In this document: piece by piece, positions 6,068-10,732 of the stretch
Position numbering within the stretch: the stretch's first letter is position 1
How the letters are laid out: each line of letters opens with the position of its first letter
Source: CAZXNF01 sp050741255
GTDB lineage: Bacteria; Pseudomonadota; Gammaproteobacteria; Burkholderiales; SG8-41
Assembly: GCA_050741255.1 (NCBI GenBank)
Contig: JBOIEQ010000143.1
Coordinates: forward strand, 1 to 10,732
Length of the DNA: 10,732 nt
Reading direction: 5' to 3'
The notes under the pieces: model-generated
Database searches by the model: none
Told to the model about the DNA's origin: nothing
The model's input: only the letters and a program-made list of their open reading frames with translations
Program-made: the position numbers and the translations under genes

Positions 6068-6292
6068 CTACTTGTCCTTGCTGGTCTCGTGGCCGATGAC
6101 GCCACCCACCGCAGCACCCCCCACCGTGCCGAGCGCGCTGCCGCCCGTGAGTACCGCGCCGCCCACTGCGCCCACGCCCGCGCCGATCGCGGTGTTGCGC
6201 TGCTGGGTGGTCATGCCGCTGCACGCGGTGAGCAGCGCCAGCGCGGGTATCGCAAGCGCCAGCCGGAAGCTGGTTCGTGTGCCGTTGTTCAT
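6068..6292 (-). CDS. Glycine-zipper lipoprotein (OsmB-like)
   Basis: A 74-residue lipoprotein. The signal peptide has a lipobox LLTAC with the acylated Cys at residue 24. The mature part starts SGMTTQQRNTAIGAGVGAVG and continues GAVLTGGSALGTVGGAAVGGVIGHE, a glycine zipper of repeated GxxxG spacing that forms a hydrophobic hairpin, with a charged tail TSKDK. This is the layout of OsmB and related outer-membrane or envelope lipoproteins induced by osmotic stress. Size matches OsmB (about 72 residues), but many glycine-zipper lipoproteins look alike, so the symbol is left blank. AAAAAGGAG sits 7 bases before the ATG at 6292. It is the first gene of a four-gene unit ending at the terminator 5167-5197, and a CTAAGCT box lies 39 bases upstream. 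Confidence 0.87.
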   Translation of the reverse strand: MNNGTRTSFRLALAIPALALLTACSGMTTQQRNTAIGAGVGAVGGAVLTGGSALGTVGGAAVGGVIGHETSKDK

Positions 6293-6331
6293 GGAAATCT
6301 CCTTTTTATGATGGTGATGCAGGCGGGAACC

Positions 6332-6342
6332 AGCTTAGGCGC
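6332..6342 (-). promoter_or_regulatory. Shared box GCGCCTAAGCT upstream of the glycine-zipper gene (candidate -10)
   Basis: Minus-strand GCGCCTAAGCT, 39 bases upstream of the ATG at 6292 and identical over 11 bases to the box ahead of the entericidin-like gene. The position suits a -10 element with a roughly 30-base leader. The sequence beyond the 11-mer differs between the two sites, so the match is not part of a longer duplication. Confidence 0.38.
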
Positions 6343-6419
6343 GCCTGTTTGCGGGAACCGTGGGCCGATCGCTGAAGCTGGTGTGAGAGTGCGCTGACTG
6401 CGGCGATCGCTAGCAGGCT

Positions 6420-6560
6420 CTAACTGCAGCCACGCAGGAGGTAGATCACCAGCAGGATGGGGATCGGCACGCCCAGCAGCCAGAGCAGGGCGTAGCCCCA
6501 TTTGCCCTGTTGACGTGCGGGCCGTGAGTCGAGCGTCCTGCCACGGGTAATGCTGTCCAT
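6420..6560 (-). CDS. 46-residue single-helix membrane peptide, unknown function
   Basis: A 46-residue peptide. The polar N-terminus MDSITRGRTLDSRPARQQG is followed by KWGYALLWLLGVPIPILLVI and YLLRGCS. One membrane helix spans about residues 21-42, broken by a PIP motif, with Arg-rich flanks and a Cys next to last. The start is strongly supported by ACAAGGAGA 7 bases before the ATG, nearly identical to the site of the DUF883 gene (5846). I recognise the YALLWLLGVPIP-type helix only as a recurring small-protein pattern and cannot name a function. It lies 127 bases upstream of the glycine-zipper gene on the same strand and faces the plus-strand pair at 6883. It is short enough to be missed by standard gene calling. 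Confidence 0.72.
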   Translation of the reverse strand: MDSITRGRTLDSRPARQQGKWGYALLWLLGVPIPILLVIYLLRGCS

Positions 6561-6882
6561 GTCGGGTCTCCTTGTCGTTGTTTGCGCGCAGCGCGAAGGC
6601 CTGCACTGTGGCCTGCCGGTCGCCGCCGGCCTGTCCAGCTCCGTCCGATCCTGCTGTCAGTCCGCGCGCAGGCCGCGCCGGACGGGGATGTGAGCGATGG
6701 CTCGCGCTTCCGGAGGACGGGCGTGGCCCCGCGTCAGATTGCGCCGACAGGAATATCGGTCTGGGCGTACAGCCATGGCGGAGGGCCTTGCCTACAGTCC
6801 TGTCCGTGGGCTGCAAGCCTGCGGCCGGTTCGGCGGGGGCACGGCCCGGTCAACGATCAACAGTTAACTCGGGGAGAGTCCG
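6561..6882. other. Divergent intergenic region (322 bases)
   Basis: There is no convincing gene between the 46-residue membrane peptide (minus) and the coupled unknown pair (plus). The region is GC-rich with small hairpins, for example GCCGG at 6615-6619 with CCGGC at 6626-6630, and one promoter-like box at 6792-6798. Long open frames pass through on both strands but are Arg/Pro/Gly-rich and lack ribosome binding sites. Confidence 0.5.
6792..6798 (+). promoter_or_regulatory. Candidate -10 box CTACAGT upstream of the coupled unknown pair
   Basis: TTGCCTACAGT ends at 6798. The core CTACAGT matches CTACACT, the sigma-S -10 core, at six of seven positions and is preceded by C, as sigma-S promoters prefer. 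It lies 84 bases before the ATG at 6883. No clear -35 is seen. The GCCTA start resembles the boxes at 5056 and 6332 on the other strand. Confidence 0.32.
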
Positions 6883-7200
6883 ATGGTGCGACAACGGCAG
6901 GAACGCGTCGACAGCAGCCTGGAAAGCAACTGGGAAACTCTCAAGGACAAGGTCAAGGAGTCCCTCGACAAGGTCGTTGAGGCGGTCGGCACCTATCCGA
7001 TGGCCCCGGACGACCTGGGCCTGCTCCCGATCATGCCGGTGGCGACGCCGCGCAAACGCAAGGCCGCGAAGACCCGGCCGGCGGCGCGGGCCGCGGGCAG
7101 CCGGGGCCGGTCGGCAACGGTGTCCAGGCGGGCGCCGACCGCTGGCGTCAAGAAAGGTGCGCGCGGCAGCGGCACTCGCCGTGCGGGCAAATCCGCATGA
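6883..7200 (+). CDS. Unknown small protein with histone-like basic tail
   Basis: A 105-residue protein I cannot assign. Residues 1-37 are amphipathic and helical (SSLESNWETLKDKVKESLDK), faintly like a CsbD-type helix. Residues 38-54 are hydrophobic and Pro-containing (YPMAPDDLGLLPIMPV). Residues 56-105 are very basic and low in complexity (PRKRKAAKTRPAARAAG, then Ser/Arg/Lys/Gly to the end), similar in composition to histone-H1-like or AlgP-type DNA-binding tails. Nucleic-acid binding is therefore possible but is inference from composition only. GGGGAGAG lies 5 bases before the ATG. The stop overlaps the next gene's start by 4 bases (ATGA at 7197-7200), so the two are translationally coupled. 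GC-rich composition can inflate Arg/Ala runs, but the good ribosome binding site and the coupling argue for a real gene. Confidence 0.62.
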   Translation: MVRQRQERVDSSLESNWETLKDKVKESLDKVVEAVGTYPMAPDDLGLLPIMPVATPRKRKAAKTRPAARAAGSRGRSATVSRRAPTAGVKKGARGSGTRRAGKSA

Positions 7201-7469
7201 AGGCCTCGCACGCCAGTTCGCGTGGTGGCCGCAGCGTCAGCCTGGCCGTGAAGCGCAAGCAGGCGGCCGTCAAGTCCCGCTCACTGCACTTGCCGCACGA
7301 GCGCGATGAAAGCGCCGCCGGCGCGCAGGACGCGCCCGCCGTGCCGCGGCCGCGGATCCGGCAGGCGCAGCTCGACGTCGAACGCGGCCTGGTCGATACC
7401 GAACGCCGCGGCATTCCGTCGGACGTGCCGGCGCCGGACAAGGAACGGGGCGGCGGCGAAGGCGCGTAA
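7197..7469 (+). CDS. Unknown small hydrophilic protein, coupled to the basic-tail gene
   Basis: A 90-residue hydrophilic protein with no signal or membrane segment. The N-terminal third is basic (SLAVKRKQAAVKSRSLHLPH), the middle is Ala/Pro-rich, and the C-terminal part RQAQLDVERGLVDTERRG with IPSDVPAP (residues 55-80) has the varied composition of a real conserved motif. I do not recognise a named family. It has no independent ribosome binding site: its ATG overlaps the preceding stop as ATGA, so it is probably translated by re-initiation and works with that protein. The gene ends 60 bases before the BON lipoprotein on the same strand, which may continue the transcript. Confidence 0.6.
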   Translation: MKASHASSRGGRSVSLAVKRKQAAVKSRSLHLPHERDESAAGAQDAPAVPRPRIRQAQLDVERGLVDTERRGIPSDVPAPDKERGGGEGA

Positions 7470-7529
7470 TGCGCGCTGCACGTCCAACCCATCAACCGCA
7501 ATGACATCCACACTTCAAAGGAGACACAC

Positions 7530-7997
7530 ATGAACACGAACTTCAAACGCACGGCAGGACTCGGGTTTTTCCTGATCGCGGGCGCGGCGCTGCTGGCCGG
7601 CTGCGACCAGAAGCCCGCCGCGACCAAGGAGGCCCAGAAATCTTCTTCGTTCTCGTCCTCGGTAGAGGCCACCGCCAAGAAGGTGGAAAAAGCCGCCGAC
7701 ACGGCGATGGACAAGACCCAGAGCGCCATGAGCACCGCTGGCGACAAGATCGAGACGGCGGCGGACAAGACCAAGGTCGCCATGAGCGATGGCGCGATCA
7801 CGGCCGCGGTGAAGTCGAAATTCATCGCCGACCCCGATCTCAAGGCGATCGACATCAACGTCGACACGACGAACGGCGCGGTCCTGTTGAAAGGCAACGT
7901 GGACACGGAGCGCAACCGTGACAAGGCCACCACTGTGGCGCGTGAAGTCGACGGCGTAAAATCCGTGTCGAACGCGCTGGTTGTCGGCAAGAAGTAG
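7530..7997 (+). CDS. BON-domain lipoprotein with LEA-like helical linker
   Basis: A 155-residue envelope lipoprotein. Residues 1-25 are a lipoprotein signal with lipobox LLAGC (Cys25). Residues 44-86 are a charged Ala/Lys/Asp helix with repeating units (KVEKAADTAMDKTQSAM, AGDKIETAADKTKVAM) that resemble LEA or apolipoprotein-type amphipathic repeats. Residues 88-153 form one BON domain (DGAITAAVKSKFIADPDL; IDINVDTTNGAVLLKGNVDT; ATTVAREVDGVKSVSNALVV), the fold of OsmY and of DolP/YraP, which binds anionic phospholipid. OsmY and DolP have two BON domains; this one has a single domain plus the helical spacer. Asp follows the Cys, a residue that in enteric bacteria can mean inner-membrane retention. 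AAAGGAGA is placed 7 bases before the ATG. It lies upstream of sodB on the same strand. Confidence 0.9.
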   Translation: MNTNFKRTAGLGFFLIAGAALLAGCDQKPAATKEAQKSSSFSSSVEATAKKVEKAADTAMDKTQSAMSTAGDKIETAADKTKVAMSDGAITAAVKSKFIADPDLKAIDINVDTTNGAVLLKGNVDTERNRDKATTVAREVDGVKSVSNALVVGKK

Positions 7998-8011
7998 CCG
8001 GCGATCCGGCC

Positions 8012-8257
8012 GTGCCCGGGAGCGACCGCGTGGGCTTGATATGGCGTTGGGCGGTAACGCTCGTGGCGGCGGTCTGCGCTTTTGCGCTCGTGAGCAGCGT
8101 ATTGCGATGGATATCGCCCGCGGTGCAGCCCGTGTCCTGGATGCATGCGCCATCGCTGGTCGAAATGGCCGCCGGAGAGGTGGCATCGACCGCATTGGTA
8201 TTACCTCACACGTCCGCGGTGGACGCGTCCTTTACATCATCAGAGAGAAAACCATGA
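8012..8257 (+). CDS. Doubtful small membrane ORF overlapping the sodB start
   Basis: A GTG-initiated frame of 81 residues (MPGSDRVGLIWRWAVTLVAA and on) with one hydrophobic stretch at about residues 12-34 (RWAVTLVAAVCAFALVSSVL), then a soluble, mostly featureless tail to SERKP. Its TGA (8255-8257) overlaps the sodB ATG (8254-8256) in the ATGA arrangement usual for coupled genes. Against it: no clear AGGAG precedes the GTG, no family is recognised, and the tail looks like random GC-rich translation. If unreal, 7998-8253 is simply the 256-base sodB leader and promoter region, in which I see no other feature. Confidence 0.3.
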   Translation: MPGSDRVGLIWRWAVTLVAAVCAFALVSSVLRWISPAVQPVSWMHAPSLVEMAAGEVASTALVLPHTSAVDASFTSSERKP

Positions 8258-8883
8258 AATTCACCCTGCCTCCGCTGCCCTACGATGAAGGCGCGCTCGC
8301 CCCCGTGATCTCGGCGGAAACCCTGCGCCTGCACCATGGTGCCCACCACAAAGGCTACATCGACAAACTCAACGGCCTGCTGGAAGACAAGAACGTGGCG
8401 GACAAATCGCTGCTGGAGATCGTCCAATGGAGCGCCGGTGTCGAAGCGCGCAAGGCGATCTTCAACAACGCTGCCCAGGCCTGGAACCACGAGTTTTACT
8501 GGGAAAGCCTCGCGCCGCCGGGGGCGTCCGCGCCCGCCGGCGATATCGCCGCGCGCCTTGATAAGGATTTTGGCGGGGTGGATGCCGCCAAAACCGCGTT
8601 GGTGGAAGCCGCGGTGGCGCATTTCGGCAGTGGCTGGACGTGGCTGGTCGTGGAGAAGCGCAAGCTCAAGGTCATCACCACGCACGATGCCGGCGCCCCG
8701 GTGTTGAACGGCCAGCGGCCGCTGCTGACGATCGACGTGTGGGAGCATGCCTATTACGTCGACTATCGCAACAAGCGTCCCGACTACGTGAAGGCGGTCG
8801 TGGAGAAGCTGCTCAACTGGGAGTTTGCGGCGGCGAACCTGGCGGCAGCCGAGGAACAGCCGGTCGTGAAGAAGCTGGCCTAG
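8254..8883 (+). CDS. sodB: Superoxide dismutase, Fe type (SodB)
   Basis: A 209-residue Fe/Mn-family superoxide dismutase, converting superoxide to oxygen and hydrogen peroxide in the cytoplasm, normally as a dimer. Metal ligands are all present: His27 (LRLHHGAHHKGY), His79 (AQAWNHEFYW), Asp161 and His165 (DVWEHAYYVDY). Gln75 in FNNAAQAWNH, with Ala in the THDAGAPV region where Mn enzymes carry Gln, indicates the iron-preferring type. The start PPLPYDEGALAPVIS is the usual N-terminus, with no signal peptide. Length is slightly longer than E. coli SodB (193) through insertions around ASAPAGDIAAR and a C-terminal AAEEQPVVKKLA extension. AGAGAG lies 7 bases before the ATG at 8254. It converges with the amidohydrolase, with only 12 bases between stops and no hairpin terminator. 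Confidence 0.95.
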   Translation: MKFTLPPLPYDEGALAPVISAETLRLHHGAHHKGYIDKLNGLLEDKNVADKSLLEIVQWSAGVEARKAIFNNAAQAWNHEFYWESLAPPGASAPAGDIAARLDKDFGGVDAAKTALVEAAVAHFGSGWTWLVVEKRKLKVITTHDAGAPVLNGQRPLLTIDVWEHAYYVDYRNKRPDYVKAVVEKLLNWEFAAANLAAAEEQPVVKKLA

Positions 8884-8895
8884 CGCGTACTGCTG

Positions 8896-10506
8896 CTAGC
8901 CGACGGCGCCGTCCGTGTGCCGGCGCAGCACACGCCCCGGCGTCGCGCCGGTATGCGCGGCGTTCTCCACCACCAGCGTGCCGTTGACGATCACCGTCGT
9001 GCGCGCGCCCGCGGGGTAGCGGTGCGGATCGGCATAGGTCGCGAGATCCTTGAAGGCTTCCGGCTCGAACAGCGTGAGGTCCGCGCGGTAGCCGGGTTTC
9101 AGCAGCCCGCGGTCCGCGAGGCGGAGCGCCTTCGCAGTGGCGCCCGTCATCTTGTTCAGCGCGGTCTCCAGCGGCACCACGTTCTGCTCGGCCACGTAGC
9201 GCCCCAGCAGGCGCGGAAAGGTGCCGTAGAACCGCGGATGGGGCATGCCGCCGTTCACGATGCCGTAGTCGGCCACGCAGTTGCCATCCGAACCGACCAA
9301 TGCCGTCTTCGAGGCGACAACCTCGCGGATGTCTTCTTCCGAAATCGAAATCACCAGCACGCGGGTCGCGCCCCGGTCCTCGGTCAGGTAGTCGCACATC
9401 ACGTCGACCGGATCCTTTTTCCATTCGGCGGCAAGCTGCGCCACGGTGCGGCCCGCGTACTGCGGCAGGTGCGGGGTGATGGAGATCTGGATGCAGTCCC
9501 AGTCGGGAATGCGGCCCCAGTTGTTGAGACCTGAGCGTTCGATCTCGGTGCGGATGCGGTCGCGCGTTTCCTTGAGGGCCAGCCGTTCCAGCATGGCCTC
9601 CACGCCACCGGCCTGCACCCATTGGGGCAGGATGTTCTTCAGCGGATTACTGCCGGCGGTGTAGGGGTGCGAATCGCAGTCGACGTCGATGCCACGGGCG
9701 CGGGCGCGCGCAATCATGTCGAGCGCCGTTTTCGCCTTGCCCCAGTTGTCCATGCCCGAGCATTTGAAATGGACGATCTCGACGTGGATGCCGGTGGTCT
9801 CGGCGACGTCGATCGCTTCCTGTACGGCGTCCAGCACGCCGTTCGATTCGTCGCGGATGTGCGTGAAGTAGCCGGCGTTGTGGCGTTTCAGTACGCGGCA
9901 CAGGGCAAGCATCTCTTCGTTCGCTGCGTAGGCGCCGGGCGAGGTGAAGAGCCCGCTCGACAATCCCAGCGCGCCCGCGTCCAGCGCCTCTTCCAGCAGC
10001 GCGATCATCTGGGCCTGTTCCTGCGCGGTCGGCGCGCGGTTTTCCATGCCCATCACCATCAGCCGCAGCGTGTTGTGGCCGACCAGCATGCCGGCGTTGA
10101 CCGCCGTCGCCGGGAAGGTGTCGAGATACTGCGCGAAGGTCCGTTCGCGGAACGGCAGCCAGGGCGCGGAAGGGGACAGGTAATCCTTCAGCAATTGCGT
10201 CTTTCCCGGCAGGACCGGCGCCACGGAAAATCCGCAGTGGCCGATGATCTCGGTCGTGACGCCCTGGCGGACCTTGCTTTCCGCCTTCGGATTGATCGGC
10301 AGCGTGAAGTCCGAATGGGTCTTGATGTCGATGAAGCCGGGCGCGACGGCGAGGCCCCCGGCATCGATGGTCTTGAAGCCGGTGCCTTCCAGCGCGGGGG
10401 CGATGGCCGCGAGCGTGTTGCCGTTGATGCCTATGTCGGCAGCGGTGCCGGGCGTGCCGCTGCCGTCGTAGACCGTGCCGTTGCGGATGAGGATGTCGTA
10501 GTGCAT
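8896..10506 (-). CDS. N-acyl-D-amino-acid deacylase-family amidohydrolase
   Basis: A 536-residue cytoplasmic amidohydrolase of the D-aminoacylase group, which hydrolyses N-acyl-D-amino acids or related N-acyl compounds. Family marks in order are YDILIRNGTVYDGSGTPG (3-20), APGFIDIKTHSD (55-66), the metal Cys91 in IIGHCGFSVAP, His216 in YFTHIRDE, His246 in VEIVHFKCSG, Asp407 in LVGSDG, MPHPRFYGTFPRLLG (421-435), MTGATAKALRL and GLLKPGYRADLTLF near the end. By comparison with Alcaligenes D-aminoacylase, Cys, two His and Asp of the zinc site are kept. The first His of the HxH motif is replaced by Lys62 (AAG codon), leaving only His64. The ligand cannot be set from sequence. The start at 10506 has no clear SD; a 5-bp hairpin abuts the ATG. 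Length (about 480-550 expected) is complete. Confidence 0.88.
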   Translation of the reverse strand: MHYDILIRNGTVYDGSGTPGTAADIGINGNTLAAIAPALEGTGFKTIDAGGLAVAPGFIDIKTHSDFTLPINPKAESKVRQGVTTEIIGHCGFSVAPVLPGKTQLLKDYLSPSAPWLPFRERTFAQYLDTFPATAVNAGMLVGHNTLRLMVMGMENRAPTAQEQAQMIALLEEALDAGALGLSSGLFTSPGAYAANEEMLALCRVLKRHNAGYFTHIRDESNGVLDAVQEAIDVAETTGIHVEIVHFKCSGMDNWGKAKTALDMIARARARGIDVDCDSHPYTAGSNPLKNILPQWVQAGGVEAMLERLALKETRDRIRTEIERSGLNNWGRIPDWDCIQISITPHLPQYAGRTVAQLAAEWKKDPVDVMCDYLTEDRGATRVLVISISEEDIREVVASKTALVGSDGNCVADYGIVNGGMPHPRFYGTFPRLLGRYVAEQNVVPLETALNKMTGATAKALRLADRGLLKPGYRADLTLFEPEAFKDLATYADPHRYPAGARTTVIVNGTLVVENAAHTGATPGRVLRRHTDGAVG

Positions 10507-10523
10507 GGCTCAATTCTAGAGCC
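10507..10523 (-). promoter_or_regulatory. Hairpin abutting the amidohydrolase start codon
   Basis: On the minus strand GGCTC (10523-10519) and GAGCC (10511-10507) form a perfect 5-bp stem with a 7-base loop directly before the ATG at 10506. It covers the place where a ribosome binding site would lie, and the only SD-like bases (GAG) are in the stem. It could weaken translation or be chance. Confidence 0.3.
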
Positions 10524-10543
10524 TGTTATGGACCTAAACGTAT

Positions 10544-10713
10544 GCGGCGAACGCGGGAGTAGGGGTTCAGTGCTAGGAGCCGTTCGCGCCGCAGTGCCGG
10601 ACACTGCAAGCGGGCGGCGACGACGCAATGGGCCCCTAATCCCGCGTTCCCTTCGGGTTGAGCCAAAAGGGCCCGTCTGCGTCGTTGCTCGTCGTTGCGT
10701 AGAAGGGCTACGC
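10544..10713. repeat. Cluster of interlocking inverted repeats (candidate dispersed intergenic repeat)
   Basis: A gene-free stretch dense in inverted repeats. (a) 10544-10553 pairs with 10581-10592 (2-base bulge). (b) 10591-10596 pairs with 10602-10607, perfect GCAGTG/CACTGC. (c) 10549-10565 pairs with 10633-10649, 16 of 17 bases. (d) 10620-10635 pairs with 10669-10685: 8 bp and 6 bp perfect around a small internal loop. (e) 10697-10702 pairs with 10708-10713, perfect GCGTAG/CTACGC. Pairings a and c, and c and d, share bases, so not all can form together. The element probably continues beyond the window. No coding features are seen. Whether it is multicopy cannot be told from one copy. Confidence 0.6.
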
Positions 10714-10732
10714 GGCCTCCTCGCGCCTAGCA

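Noticed and set aside
7148..8146. A 332-codon minus-strand frame across the BON lipoprotein region
   Set aside because: It is antisense to genes with a lipobox, a BON domain and good start signals, and its translation is Ser/Ala/Leu filler.
8206..8748. A 180-codon minus-strand frame opposite sodB
   Set aside because: It is a shadow of sodB, whose metal ligands are all intact.
9647..10513. A 288-codon minus-strand frame overlapping the amidohydrolase in another frame
   Set aside because: It is His/Arg-rich and without domains; the 536-residue amidohydrolase frame has all family motifs.
10544..10732. A CRISPR array or tRNA gene at the right edge
   Set aside because: There are no equally spaced direct repeats, and no cloverleaf with the conserved T-arm bases; the signal is inverted repeats only.

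Overview
This is a GC-rich (about two-thirds G+C by eye) bacterial chromosomal segment. The Bug-type solute-binding protein at the left edge, the D-aminoacylase-type amidohydrolase at the right edge and the abundance of small stress and envelope proteins best fit a betaproteobacterium, probably Burkholderiales or a relative. That assignment is inference; there is no rRNA or other taxonomic marker in the window. I found no tRNA, rRNA, CRISPR, transposase or phage gene.

Layout. (1) 2-724 (+): 3' part of a Bug-family solute-binding protein, convergent with (2) a minus-strand pair at 747-1540, a ferritin-like diiron protein behind a DUF1328 membrane peptide. (3) 1856-3253 (+): a CHASE3 sensor histidine kinase with no response regulator in view. 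(4) 3227-3698 (-): two small membrane proteins, the second overlapping the kinase tail to tail. (5) 3827-4990 (-): entericidin-like lipoprotein, CsbD protein and a periplasmic protein with three Cys-pair modules, closed by an intrinsic terminator. (6) 5167-6292 (-): glycine-zipper lipoprotein, DUF1328 peptide, DUF883/YqjD-type membrane-anchored protein and a charged soluble protein, closed by a second strong terminator. (7) 6420-6560 (-): a 46-residue membrane peptide. (8) 6883-7469 (+): two translationally coupled unknown genes. (9) 7530-8883 (+): BON-domain lipoprotein, a doubtful small membrane ORF and Fe-type superoxide dismutase. (10) 8896-10506 (-): N-acyl-D-amino-acid deacylase-like amidohydrolase. 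(11) 10544-10713: a run of interlocking inverted repeats that reaches towards the window's right edge.

Together, regions 2 to 9 look like an island for general stress and the cell envelope. It holds iron storage or peroxide control (ferritin-like), superoxide removal (SodB), three lipoproteins (entericidin, glycine zipper, BON), several one- or two-helix membrane peptides, CsbD and DUF883 proteins, and a membrane sensor kinase. Most of the small genes have nearly the same strong AAGGAGA-type ribosome binding site. Three of the minus-strand units, and one plus-strand unit, carry a CTA-containing box upstream that resembles sigma-S-type -10 elements. Two of these boxes share an identical 11-mer, GCGCCTAAGCT. 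This suggests, but does not prove, co-regulation in stationary phase or osmotic stress.

The observations most worth checking are the three-module Cys-pair protein, the shared promoter-like box, the structured repeat at the right edge, the Lys in place of the first metal-binding His of the amidohydrolase, and the unassigned coupled gene pair.
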